NCBI GenBank assembly: GCA_029287535.1 | Contig: JARFQY010000048.1 | Location: 71,542 to 123,644, forward strand | DNA from: Filomicrobium sp. | Lineage (GTDB): Bacteria > Pseudomonadota > Alphaproteobacteria > Rhizobiales > Hyphomicrobiaceae | DNA length: 52,103 nt | Direction of reading: 5' to 3' | In this document: piece after piece, positions 1 through 8,730 of the stretch | How the letters are laid out: each line of letters opens with the position of its first letter | How positions within the stretch are numbered: position 1 is the first letter of the stretch | The notes under the pieces: generated by a model | Databases searched by the model: none | What the model saw: the letters and a program-made list of their open reading frames with translations, nothing else | What the model was told of the DNA's origin: nothing | Program-made: the position numbers and the translations under genes

Positions 1-2
1 CC

Positions 3-629
3 TTGGACAACGATCTCCGGCTCAGCCTTACAAGGAAAATCACCAGAAGCGTTGAACTGTTTGCCCAGCAACATCGTGTAGCACCGGAAACCACGGCGAT
101 CATCGACGACCTGCTCACCTTCTTCGCCGACCGCCTGAAGGTCCACTTGCGTGACGAAGGCCGGCGCCATGACCTGATCGACGCCGTTTTTGCACTCCCC
201 GGCCAGGACGACATCGCCCTCATCGTCAAGCGCGTCGAGGCACTCACCGATTTCCTCGAAACCGACGATGGCGCCAACCTTCTGGCCGGCGTCAAACGCG
301 CCACCAGTATCCTCGCGATCGAGGAGAAGAAAGACAATCGCCCCTACGAAGGCGACCCAGAAGGCCCACTCCTGTCCGAGCCTGCAGAACGTGCATTGGC
401 AGCAGCAATCGCCAAGGTGAAGTTCGATACCGAGGCCGCCATCAACGTCGAGAATTTCGAAGGCGCCATGCGCGCTCTCGCGGAATTGCGCGCCCCCGTC
501 GACAAGTTCTTTGAAGACGTCACAGTCAATGCCCCCGATAAGGCTCTGCGCGAAAACCGCCTCAAGCTTCTCTCCGAGATCCGCACGGCGACTCATGCCG
601 TCGCCGACTTCTCCAAGATTGCCGGCTAG
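3..629 (+). CDS. glyS: Glycyl-tRNA synthetase beta subunit, C-terminal fragment
   Basis: This is the last 208 residues of the beta subunit of the alpha2beta2 glycyl-tRNA synthetase, which charges tRNA-Gly in the cytoplasm. The frame is open to the left edge, so the 5' part, over two thirds of a normal ~700-residue subunit, lies outside the window; the TTG at base 3 is not a real start. Recognition rests on the conserved tail: a stretch reading [12 protein letters not shown], then [19 protein letters not shown], then VTVNAPD and a closing VADFSKI, all typical of GlyS. The alpha subunit gene glyQ would be expected further upstream. No obvious terminator separates it from the channel gene 114 bases downstream. 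Confidence 0.93.
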   Translation: MDNDLRLSLTRKITRSVELFAQQHRVAPETTAIIDDLLTFFADRLKVHLRDEGRRHDLIDAVFALPGQDDIALIVKRVEALTDFLETDDGANLLAGVKRATSILAIEEKKDNRPYEGDPEGPLLSEPAERALAAAIAKVKFDTEAAINVENFEGAMRALAELRAPVDKFFEDVTVNAPDKALRENRLKLLSEIRTATHAVADFSKIAG

Positions 630-743
630 CCGAGATCACATCGTCCATGGCAACCTGATTGCGCCGGTAGGTGGCGACCAGATTGAACGTCTGCCGACGG
701 CGACGCCCGACTATTGCTTGATGTATTTTTCAGAGTGGAAGCC

Positions 744-1604
744 ATGGCCAAGCCTCGCGACAATCAAGACAACCCACTCGAACACAAGGCCACCGGCTCG
801 GTCTCCGACGAACCCATCGCGGTCGAAGTTGAGCACAAGCGTCTTCGCGCCGCCGCCGTTTTCGACATCATCCGACGCGAAGGCGACAAGGAGTTACTCC
901 GCCGCTTCCCAGCGCTTTGGTGGTCTGGCGTCGCCGCCGGCTTGTCGATCGGCTTCTCCGTTGTTGCCAAGGCGATTCTGGCGGCGCACCTACCCGAAGC
1001 ATCCTGGACTCCCTTGGTCGATAGCGCCGGCTACTCCGTCGGCTTCTTGATCGTGATCCTCGGACGCCAGCAACTGTTCACCGAAAACACGCTGACGGCC
1101 GTCCTGCCCGCCATGCAGCACGGCAAGTCCGTGTGGTGGCTCATTTTGCTCCGGCTTTGGGCCATCGTTTTGAGCGCCAATGTCGTCGGCTGTGCGATCT
1201 TCGCGGCATTTATCTCCTACACCGGGGTGCTGGGCACGGAAGTGCACGACGCCGTCACGGAGATCTCCACGCAAATGATGCAGAAACCAGCAATTGAGAA
1301 GTTCCTTGCCGGCATCATGGCCGGTTGGCTCATTGCCGCGCTGGTGTGGATGCTGCCGTCATCGGAGGGTAATGAGTTCATTGTCATTACATTGATGACC
1401 TACCTGATATCGGCGGGAGATTTCACCCACGTCATCGCCGGTTCGGTCGAAGCTCTGTTCCTTGTTTTCGAAGGTCACACCGGCATGGCCGCGGTCGTGT
1501 TTTCGTTCTTCCTTCCCACCCTGATTGGCAACGTAACAGGCGGCACCGTCCTGTTCGCGGTCATCGCCTACGCGCAGGTGCGCGACGAAATCGACGAGAC
1601 GTAG
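744..1604 (+). CDS. Formate/nitrite transporter (FNT) family channel
   Basis: This is an inner-membrane channel of the FNT family (FocA/NirC/YfdC type), 286 residues. About six hydrophobic segments follow a hydrophilic, charged N-terminal tail of about 60 residues; the long cytoplasmic tail resembles the YfdC branch more than FocA. The family moves small monovalent anions such as formate or nitrite; the substrate here cannot be told, because no formate or nitrite enzyme lies nearby. An in-frame TTG lies at 714, but the ATG at 744 begins the soluble tail and has a GTGGA-like site just upstream, so 744 was chosen. It converges on smc with 38 bases between the stop codons. Confidence 0.85.
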   Translation: MAKPRDNQDNPLEHKATGSVSDEPIAVEVEHKRLRAAAVFDIIRREGDKELLRRFPALWWSGVAAGLSIGFSVVAKAILAAHLPEASWTPLVDSAGYSVGFLIVILGRQQLFTENTLTAVLPAMQHGKSVWWLILLRLWAIVLSANVVGCAIFAAFISYTGVLGTEVHDAVTEISTQMMQKPAIEKFLAGIMAGWLIAALVWMLPSSEGNEFIVITLMTYLISAGDFTHVIAGSVEALFLVFEGHTGMAAVVFSFFLPTLIGNVTGGTVLFAVIAYAQVRDEIDET

Positions 1605-1642
1605 TAAGAGGATGAACAGCGGGCAATAACGGCAGGACCCAG

Positions 1643-4600
1643 CTAGCCCGCCTCGCGGAAGCCCTGCGCTGTTTCCAGGTCCACCGACACCAGCTGCGAG
1701 ATACCTTTCTCGGCCATGGTGACACCGAACAGGCGGTTCATGCGCGTCATCGTCATGGGGTGGTGAGTGATGACCAAAAATCGAGTCGACGTGTCTTCGG
1801 CCATGCTTTCCATCAATGTGCAAAAGCGGTCGACGTTGGCATCGTCAAGCGGAGCGTCAACCTCGTCCAACACACAGATCGGTGACGGGTTCGTCAGGAA
1901 TACGGCGAAGATCAACGCCAAAGCAGTCAGGGTCTGCTCGCCTCCCGACAGCAGCGACAGTGTTGCGGGTTTTTTGCCGGGCGGCTTGGCGATGAGCTCC
2001 AGTCCGCCCTCCAAGGGATCCTCGGCCGACTCGATCATCTGCAGGCGTGCCTCGCCTCCCCCGAACAGTGTCTCGAACAAGCGCCCGAAGTGCCCGTTGA
2101 CGATATCAAACGCCTCGTTGATGCGCCGCCTGCCTTCACGGTTGAGCTGTCCGATACCATGGCGCAGCTTATCAATGGCCTGCTGCACGTCGGTCCGCTC
2201 GGCTTCAATTTGCTCCACTTGCTCGCTGATGCGCTGCAGATCCTCGTCGGCCTGCAGGTTGACGCCGCCGAGCCGCTCTCTGTCCGCCCGCAATCGCAGC
2301 AGTCTGCGCTCGACATCCTCGAAAGGAGGCAGCTCAGCCGCCTCTGGCAGTTCCGCCAGAGTCAGGCACGACTGAGGGTCGGTATCGAAGACTTCACGGA
2401 TGCGTCGTTCATCGTCGGCACGGCGCTGCAGCTGTGCTTCAAGCCGGGCTTCGCTACCCGCACGCTCCTCGCGTGCAGCCGCCACCGCCGCCTGTGCTGC
2501 GCGCAGTGCATCGACCGCCAACTTCGCCTCGCCTTCGGCCTCCTGCAGCAAGTCTCCGGCGGTTTTGTGCTGCGCGTCGGCCTCACTTGCGGCATGCAAC
2601 AGCTTCTGACGCCGCGCTGCGGTTTTCTCGGGCAGATCCGCAAGCTCATCAAGCTGGCCTGAGGCCTTCGCGATCCTTTCGCGCAAAGCGTCGATGTGCT
2701 GGACGGCGGCCTCCGCACGCTCCTGCCATCGCTTCACATCCTCCCGAAGGCCGGCGATACGCTTCTGTCGTTCGTCCCGCGTGGCATGCAGCGCGTTGAG
2801 TTCGGCACGTTTTTCAGCGGCGGCCGCACGAAGCGTCCGGGCCAGCTCCTGCGCCGTCTGCCAACCGGCTTCCAGCTCATCAATGCGGCCTTCACCAAAT
2901 TCCGAAAGTGCCGCCTCGGACTCCGCGACGCTGTCGCGCATGTCGTTCAATTCAGCTTCTGAGCGCTGCTTTGCACCGGCAATCGCCGCCAGCTTGTTTT
3001 CCGTTTCGGCGATCCTGCGCTCGACATCCGACAGAGCCCCGCGAACGCTCCCCAATTCGCCCTGCGTTTGCCGCCAGGCCGAACGGAGCTCGCGCTCTGT
3101 CGCCTGTACAGTCTGCAGCTCCTGTTGTGCCTCTGCCAGGGCCACCTCACGCATTTCGAGATCACCGGCCGTCTCGGCCTCTTCCTGCTCGAGCGCCGTA
3201 AGCCGGTTGCGCTGTTCCAACCTCTTCGCTGCCGCCGATACACCCTCCGACGCGGCAACAAATCCATCCCAGCGCCACAGGTCACCCTCGAGGCTGACAA
3301 GCCGTTGGCCAGGACGCAACTGCATCTGCAGCTGCCGGCCATTCTTGCGCTCCACAATGGCGGTCTGTTTCAGCCGCCGCGCCAACTCCGGTGGCGCCTG
3401 GACAAACTCAGCTAGACTTTGCACACCTGCTGGAAGGTTCGGATCCTCGTCGGCTCCGCTGTCGATCAGCCGCCAGTGCAGCGCCGATCCTTCGTCGGCC
3501 GGAGCATCAAGATCATCACCAAGCGCCGCACCGAGAGCCGTTTCATATCCCGGCGCAACCTTGATGGCATCGATGAGAGCGGGAAACTCTCCGGAGTGCG
3601 AGGGCCCCAGCAACCGCGCCAAAGTCTCGCGCTCGGTCCGCAAAGCGTTCGAATGCAACCGCGTTTCCTGCGCCAACTCGCGGGTGTTATCCAGAGCCGT
3701 CACACAGACTCGCACACGCTCCTCGACATCCGATACGTCGTTTTCGACAGCCTCAAGCCGGTTTTCCAGTTTGCTGCGCAGATCCGTGGCGGAGGCCCGC
3801 TCCTCGCTCAACGCCTCGCAGCCGCCGATCTCCACGGCTTCCTCGGCAAGCGCGGCAACTTGTTGCTCGAGGCGCTGAACACCTGCGCGCCGCTCCTCTA
3901 GCCTGCGCTCTAAACCGGCACGGCGGGCGGTTTCGTTCGCCAACGTTGTTGTCGCCGTGGTCAGCTGGGCTTCGCCCTCCTGCAGAGAAGCTTGTGCGCT
4001 TTCACATTGCAATTGCGCTTCACGTTCGGCGGCTTCAAACCCCGCTTCGGCGCTTTCCAGGGTGACAATCTCAGCCTCAAGACGGGTGACCGTCTCAACG
4101 GCTTCCGTGTGCATTTGCTGTTCGCGGTTCTGGTCGCGTTGATAGCTCTCCACCCGCGCCTTGAGTTCATCTCCGAGCTGAGCCTGCCGCTCGGCCTCCC
4201 GCTCAAAGGCCTCCAGCTCGTGACGGATCCGCGCCGCCGCCGCCGCTCGCTCCGCCAAGGAGTCACGCAGCGGCTGCAGCCGCTCGCTCACGTCCTCTTC
4301 CATTCGGAGCGCCTGTGCTTCGGCGGTTGCAGCCTCACCCAGCTTTTCGAGCACGCCCCGCAGCAGGGCTTCCTCGTCCTCCACGGCTTCGTGAGACAAC
4401 CGCCACGCAAGATGAAGTGCCAACGCTTCGACTTTGCTGATCTGATCTGAAATCGTGCGGTAACGGCGCGCCTGGCGGGCCTGCCGCTTCAACGAGTCGA
4501 TTTGCTGATTGAGGCCGCCCACAACATCATCAAGGCGGGCAAGATTGGCTTCGGCGGCCTTCAGCCTGAGTTCGGCTTCGTGGCGGCGGGAGTGCAAACC

Positions 4601-5113
4601 GGCGACACCGGCCGCATCCTCCAAAATGCGCCGACGGGCTTCCGGCTTCGCATTGATGATCTCGGCGATCTGGCCCTGCCTGACCAACGACGGGGATCGT
4701 GCCCCCGTTGCGACATCCTCGAATAGAACCTTAACGTCGCGCGCCCGTATCTCGCGTCCGTTGATCCGGTAAGCGGAGCCTGCTTCCCGCTCAATGCGGC
4801 GGCTGATCTCAATCTGTTCGGCATCATTGTACTCGGCCGGCGCGAGCCGTTCGCTGTTATCGATGAACAGCGTGACTTCAGCCGTGTTTCGCGGCGGCCG
4901 CACTGCCGTTCCAGCGAAGATCACGTCATCCATGGCCGAAGCGCGCATCGACTTGTAGGAGCTCTCGCCCATCACCCATCGAAGCGCTTCCAGGAGATTG
5001 GATTTGCCGCACCCGTTCGGCCCGACCACACCGGTCAGCCCGCGGGAAATAACAAGTTCCGTCGGCTCGACGAATGATTTGAAACCGACGAGCCTTAAAC
5101 GGCTCAGGTGCAT
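1643..5113 (-). CDS. smc: Chromosome segregation protein SMC
   Basis: This is the structural-maintenance-of-chromosomes ATPase (1156 residues, the usual length), the core of the SMC-ScpAB condensin that organises and segregates the chromosome. The Walker A motif GPNGCGKSN is at about residues 31-39. Long charged coiled-coil arms flank a hinge at about 510-640. The ABC signature LSGGEQ is at about 1055 and the Walker B / D-loop VLDEVDAPLDD is at about 1080, followed by the ITHH switch histidine. It is the last gene of a leftward group (DUF721 protein, two DsbA proteins, smc) with 73 bases to the preceding dsb gene. The order mutY / DUF721 / dsbA / smc is common in Alphaproteobacteria. scpA and scpB are not in the window. 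Confidence 0.97.
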   Translation of the reverse strand: MHLSRLRLVGFKSFVEPTELVISRGLTGVVGPNGCGKSNLLEALRWVMGESSYKSMRASAMDDVIFAGTAVRPPRNTAEVTLFIDNSERLAPAEYNDAEQIEISRRIEREAGSAYRINGREIRARDVKVLFEDVATGARSPSLVRQGQIAEIINAKPEARRRILEDAAGVAGLHSRRHEAELRLKAAEANLARLDDVVGGLNQQIDSLKRQARQARRYRTISDQISKVEALALHLAWRLSHEAVEDEEALLRGVLEKLGEAATAEAQALRMEEDVSERLQPLRDSLAERAAAAARIRHELEAFEREAERQAQLGDELKARVESYQRDQNREQQMHTEAVETVTRLEAEIVTLESAEAGFEAAEREAQLQCESAQASLQEGEAQLTTATTTLANETARRAGLERRLEERRAGVQRLEQQVAALAEEAVEIGGCEALSEERASATDLRSKLENRLEAVENDVSDVEERVRVCVTALDNTRELAQETRLHSNALRTERETLARLLGPSHSGEFPALIDAIKVAPGYETALGAALGDDLDAPADEGSALHWRLIDSGADEDPNLPAGVQSLAEFVQAPPELARRLKQTAIVERKNGRQLQMQLRPGQRLVSLEGDLWRWDGFVAASEGVSAAAKRLEQRNRLTALEQEEAETAGDLEMREVALAEAQQELQTVQATERELRSAWRQTQGELGSVRGALSDVERRIAETENKLAAIAGAKQRSEAELNDMRDSVAESEAALSEFGEGRIDELEAGWQTAQELARTLRAAAAEKRAELNALHATRDERQKRIAGLREDVKRWQERAEAAVQHIDALRERIAKASGQLDELADLPEKTAARRQKLLHAASEADAQHKTAGDLLQEAEGEAKLAVDALRAAQAAVAAAREERAGSEARLEAQLQRRADDERRIREVFDTDPQSCLTLAELPEAAELPPFEDVERRLLRLRADRERLGGVNLQADEDLQRISEQVEQIEAERTDVQQAIDKLRHGIGQLNREGRRRINEAFDIVNGHFGRLFETLFGGGEARLQMIESAEDPLEGGLELIAKPPGKKPATLSLLSGGEQTLTALALIFAVFLTNPSPICVLDEVDAPLDDANVDRFCTLMESMAEDTSTRFLVITHHPMTMTRMNRLFGVTMAEKGISQLVSVDLETAQGFREAG

Positions 5114-5186
5114 GCTAGTGGCTCCACCCTGGCGCGCAGCGAATCTCGATTCACCGGAGTTACTTTCAAACTCGAAGCAAGTTTGA

Positions 5187-5987
5187 TCAGTTCGCGACTA
5201 TGGTTTTGCGAGTGCCCAATTCGGTATCGATGAGAAGCCTGAGATCCTCGATATTCAAAACCTTCTTCACCAGCTTGTTTTGAATGAAGAAATTGGGCGT
5301 CCCAATAATCCCGAGCGTACGGCCACGATCCTTAACCCACTTCAGACCCTGGATTAAGTCCTGATTCTTGAGGCAGGCGTCAAATTGGGAGCGGGATAAC
5401 CCAACCTGGGAGGCAACTGCATGAATTTTGTCCAGCCTGACTTCCTGGGACACCCAGCGGGCCTGCTGTCGTAAGAACTTGTCATAAAGAGTGAAGTATT
5501 TGGAGGCGGACACGCATCTCAATGCAATCGTCGCATTCCCAGATGAGCGCCCAATCGGAAATTCACGGATGATGAAACGCACCTTGCCGGTATCGATATA
5601 CTCGCGCTTGAAAGTGGGAAACACCTTCAGCTGGAAGCGCCGGCAGTGTGGGCAGGTGAGCGAGGCGTACTTCACGACGGTAACGGGTGCGTCCGTTCTG
5701 CCAAGCGCCATTTCCGGCAGCGCGCCAACCTTCATAACGTCATCAAGGGTCGGCTGGGAGATAACTTCGCGGCGGCCGTAGTCTTCTGTACTCCTGTCGC
5801 GAAACGGATTGAACGGCGGCGCTTCGGACTGTGTATTACCGGTGGCGTACGCGCCGCCAGTTGCCTTCGCAGGTTCGACCGTCAAGGAGTTGGTCTGCAG
5901 CAGCTGATCGCTGGAGCAACCAGCGATGCCAACCGCAACGACCATCGCGACAACGGCCAAACCCACCCGACGGAAACAGTCCTGCAA
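5187..5987 (-). CDS. DsbA-family thiol:disulfide oxidoreductase, lipoprotein form
   Basis: This is a 266-residue thioredoxin-fold protein expected to act in the periplasm on disulfide formation. A lipoprotein signal ends in the lipobox VGIAGC with the lipidated Cys at 24, so it is probably membrane-anchored. A low-complexity linker of ~70 residues leads to the DsbA domain, with active site CPHC at 112-115 and the cis-proline region IGTPNFF near the C-terminus. The start is a TTG with a purine-rich site (GGGGAAGG) just upstream. It lies 23 bases behind a second DsbA-type gene, so the two are surely co-transcribed and probably arose by duplication. Whether it oxidises or isomerises cannot be told from the motif alone. 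Confidence 0.88.
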   Translation of the reverse strand: MQDCFRRVGLAVVAMVVAVGIAGCSSDQLLQTNSLTVEPAKATGGAYATGNTQSEAPPFNPFRDRSTEDYGRREVISQPTLDDVMKVGALPEMALGRTDAPVTVVKYASLTCPHCRRFQLKVFPTFKREYIDTGKVRFIIREFPIGRSSGNATIALRCVSASKYFTLYDKFLRQQARWVSQEVRLDKIHAVASQVGLSRSQFDACLKNQDLIQGLKWVKDRGRTLGIIGTPNFFIQNKLVKKVLNIEDLRLLIDTELGTRKTIVAN

Positions 5988-6010
5988 TCGCCTTCCCCCA
6001 GAAACGTGCC

Positions 6011-6691
6011 CTAGCCCCCGGCCAGCAGCGGATCAATAGCCTTGGCGAAGTTCTCGACGGTGGGAGCTCCCTGCAGCTTCTCACCGTTGATGAAGAATGT
6101 CGGCGTCGAAGTCACGTTGAAATCCTTGGCCGCGACGTTCTTCTGCTGAACGAGTTTATCGATCAACGCTTGATCCTGCAGGCACTTATTGAAGCTTTCC
6201 TCGGTAAAACCTGCCTGCTTTGCGATCTCCAGCAGAGCCGGTACGGGATTACCGCGCACAAACGCCCAGTCGTCTATCTTGGAGAACAGCACCGAGACCA
6301 TCGGCATCGCTTTTCCGTCACCCGCGCAGCGCGCCAGCATGGAGGCGGCAAGTGCCAGTTTGTCGAGTGGGAATTCCCGGAATACGAACCGTACCTTCCC
6401 CGTATCCACGTACTTTTCCTTGAGCTTCGGATAGACGTCGTTGTGGAAACGAGAACAGTGCGGACACGTCATCGAGGCATACTCAACGATCGTGACCTTG
6501 GCATCATCCGGTCCGGCAGACAGCACCGGCAGGCCGTTGTCTGCCATTAGCTTCGACACTTCAACAGCTTGGGCCTCTTGCGCCGGCAAGCCAACGCCCA
6601 GGCTGGCGGCACCAATCATCGCGCCGGAGCCAGCAAGCAGATGGCGGCGGCTGAGGAAAGAATAGCCCATGGGCTGGTTTTGCTTAGGCAA
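6011..6691 (-). CDS. DsbA-family thiol:disulfide oxidoreductase with Tat-like signal
   Basis: This is a 226-residue periplasmic thioredoxin-fold oxidoreductase. The N-terminus carries a twin-arginine-like signal (SRRHLLAGS, Arg15-Arg16) and a cleavage region around QEAQA. The active site CPHC is at about 76-79 and the cis-proline loop STPTFFI lies towards the C-terminus, as in the DsbA/BdbD group that sits before smc in Alphaproteobacteria. The start is decided by the ribosome site: AGGAG (minus strand, 6703-6699) lies 7 bases before a TTG at 6691. The first ATG, seven codons inside, would be too far from it. It follows the DUF721 gene and precedes the lipoprotein paralogue. Confidence 0.9.
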   Translation of the reverse strand: MPKQNQPMGYSFLSRRHLLAGSGAMIGAASLGVGLPAQEAQAVEVSKLMADNGLPVLSAGPDDAKVTIVEYASMTCPHCSRFHNDVYPKLKEKYVDTGKVRFVFREFPLDKLALAASMLARCAGDGKAMPMVSVLFSKIDDWAFVRGNPVPALLEIAKQAGFTEESFNKCLQDQALIDKLVQQKNVAAKDFNVTSTPTFFINGEKLQGAPTVENFAKAIDPLLAGG

Positions 6692-6870
6692 GGTGCAGCT
6701 CCTACTGACAGTGAATGCTTCAAGGGTGCCCGGAGTAAACTCAAAAAATCCCCGTAAACCACCGAACTGGACCGATTAAGGCAATTTCTCTGTGAATAGC
6801 AACTGAATGGTTTGTGAAACTATGGGGGTTGCACTTTGGCAACCGAAATCCCGGCCAATCTACGGCTAGA

Positions 6871-7506
6871 CTACCGTTGTTGGCCAACAATCCCCGCCTG
6901 CAGTCGCTGCAACGAGTCGCGCAGCCTCTCGTCGAGAACGCCGGAAAGCAGCGTGTCGTCACTTGACGCCGCTGTATCTGCGTCACCGGTAGCGGCGACT
7001 TCTTGCTGAGGCGCGGCCTGGTCGTTGCGATCGGCATTGATCGCCAACTGCTGCAGGCGCAGCTCAGCGACGGCTCTGTACCCAAAATAGCTATTGATGC
7101 GTTCAATGATCTGTGCGGCGCCATATTGTACTTCGAGCGCCCGCGAAGGCTCCACGCGGACCACCAGTGTTGCCCCGGGGCGCCCTTCGCAGCCCGCCTC
7201 CGAGTCACCTTGCGCCTCGCCTCTGGGATTCGCCTTGCGCGGCCATTTGAGCCGCTCCGGAAGCGTGCAGCCGGCAAGCTCCTGTCCAACAATCGCCGGC
7301 CATTCTGTCAGCAGCGCCACCGTCGAGAACCCAAATTTCTCAAAGGCCTTCTGCGCCAGACTCGGCACGAAGCTGCCGACCGACCGGCCAATATTTGCGT
7401 TCCGGCGGCCGCGAGCCGCACCGCGCAGAATCTCGCTGCGCCGCGCCGCGACCTGGCGGGCTAAGGCCTCACGTTGTCTTCCATGGCAATGCGATCCGCG
7501 CTGCAT
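6871..7506 (-). CDS. DUF721 (DciA-like) protein
   Basis: This is a 211-residue protein with a DUF721 domain at about residues 45-165. Marks of the family are FEKFGFSTVALLTEWPAIVG near the start of the domain, then a strand-rich part with LVVRVEPSRALEVQY and IIERINSYFGYRAVAEL. DUF721 proteins include DciA, the loader of the replicative helicase DnaB in bacteria without DnaC. Alphaproteobacterial members beside mutY are usually assigned to this family, but the role is inferred here. The last ~45 residues are polar and look disordered. It is transcribed away from mutY with 101 bases between the starts. The ATG start has only a weak ribosome site, so the N-terminus may be shorter. Confidence 0.8.
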   Translation of the reverse strand: MQRGSHCHGRQREALARQVAARRSEILRGAARGRRNANIGRSVGSFVPSLAQKAFEKFGFSTVALLTEWPAIVGQELAGCTLPERLKWPRKANPRGEAQGDSEAGCEGRPGATLVVRVEPSRALEVQYGAAQIIERINSYFGYRAVAELRLQQLAINADRNDQAAPQQEVAATGDADTAASSDDTLLSGVLDERLRDSLQRLQAGIVGQQR

Positions 7507-7607
7507 CGTTCCGCTCGCGATCTGGCGTTAGTTCCTGCGCGTTTCCAGGAACAGCACATAGGGTTACCATTTCCTTAATGATTCGCGCCGGTCGCCCGGA
7601 GGGCCCG

Positions 7608-8720
7608 ATGAGCACTGTTGCACAAAAACAACTGCCGTTACGGCCAGCCGGCCCCGCCACGGTCGAACGCCTGCTCAACTGGTATGATGCCGAACGCCGG
7701 GAACTGCCCTGGCGCAGCCCCCCAGGCAAGCGCGCCAAGCCGTATCATGTCTGGCTGAGCGAGATCATGCTGCAGCAGACCACGGTCAAGGCGGTGATCC
7801 CCTTCTACCGCGACTTTCTCCGTCGCTGGCCGACCGTGACCAAGCTTGCGGCCGCCGACCTGGACGATGTCCTGGCGGCCTGGGCGGGCCTCGGTTACTA
7901 CACCCGCGCCCGCAATCTCCACAAATGCGCAAGGGTTGTCACCGAAGACTACAACGGTCGCTTTCCCAAATCCGAAAAGGAACTGCTCAAACTGCCAGGG
8001 ATAGGTCCGTACACGGCCGCCGCCATCGCCGCCATCGCGTTCGGCGAGAAAGCCGCGCCTGTCGATGGAAACATTGAGCGCGTGGTCGCTCGGTTGTTTG
8101 CGTTGCAGCTTCCACTGCCCAGCGCAAAGCCCGAGATACATCGCTTTGCCGCAAGCATGGTCCCGGGCGACCGGCCCGGCGATTTTGCACAGGCCATGAT
8201 GGATCTCGGTGCCACGGTCTGCACGCCAAGAAGCCCGTCGTGCCTCACCTGCCCGCTGCAGCCCGATTGCCATGCCAGCGCCAGGGGCATCGCGTCGGAA
8301 TTGCCACGCAAGGCACCTAAGCCCGAACGTCCCAATCGCCACGCTCACGCGTTTGTGGCGCTACGGGAGGATGGCTGCGTCCTAATGCGCCGCCGCCCGC
8401 CAGCTGGCCTTCTTGGCGGCATGCTTGAAGTCCCGTCGACCGACTGGCTCACGGCGAAAACGACACTCAAGAAGGCTTTGCGAACAGTCCCCGTGGCCAG
8501 CGAGTGGTGGGCGGTCCCAGGCGTCATCACCCACACCTTCACCCACTTTCGTTTGCACCTGCAGGTCCACCTTGCGATTGTCCCGGTCGAATCCAGCTTG
8601 CACCTTTGGGCCGAGCCCGACCGCTGTTCTTGGATCAGCCGCCACAAGCTTGAAGACGCGGCGGTGCCAAGCGTAATGCGCAAGATCCTGCTTCACGCTT
8701 TGAAGAACCAAGAAGCCTGA
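7608..8720 (+). CDS. mutY: Adenine DNA glycosylase MutY
   Basis: MutY removes adenine mispaired with 8-oxoguanine and so prevents G:C to T:A changes. The 370-residue protein has the catalytic Glu52 (in SEIMLQQT) and a helix-hairpin-helix LPGIGPYTA near 129-137. The catalytic Asp153 is in PVDGN. The four cysteines of the 4Fe-4S cluster are spaced C-x6-C-x2-C-x5-C at 205, 212, 215 and 221. The C-terminal third is the NUDIX-like 8-oxoG recognition domain, with THTFTHFRL. The ATG at 7608 was chosen over an open upstream extension because GGAGGG (7598-7603) lies 4 bases before it. It ends 10 bases before the stop of the convergent SUMF1-like gene. Confidence 0.96.
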   Translation: MSTVAQKQLPLRPAGPATVERLLNWYDAERRELPWRSPPGKRAKPYHVWLSEIMLQQTTVKAVIPFYRDFLRRWPTVTKLAAADLDDVLAAWAGLGYYTRARNLHKCARVVTEDYNGRFPKSEKELLKLPGIGPYTAAAIAAIAFGEKAAPVDGNIERVVARLFALQLPLPSAKPEIHRFAASMVPGDRPGDFAQAMMDLGATVCTPRSPSCLTCPLQPDCHASARGIASELPRKAPKPERPNRHAHAFVALREDGCVLMRRRPPAGLLGGMLEVPSTDWLTAKTTLKKALRTVPVASEWWAVPGVITHTFTHFRLHLQVHLAIVPVESSLHLWAEPDRCSWISRHKLEDAAVPSVMRKILLHALKNQEA

Positions 8721-8730
8721 ATAGCGCTGC

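Noticed and set aside
2694-3878. 394-codon open frame on the + strand opposite smc
   Set aside because: It is Ser/Arg-rich antisense to the strongly supported SMC coding sequence, with no motif or ribosome site; such frames are expected opposite GC-rich coiled-coil genes.
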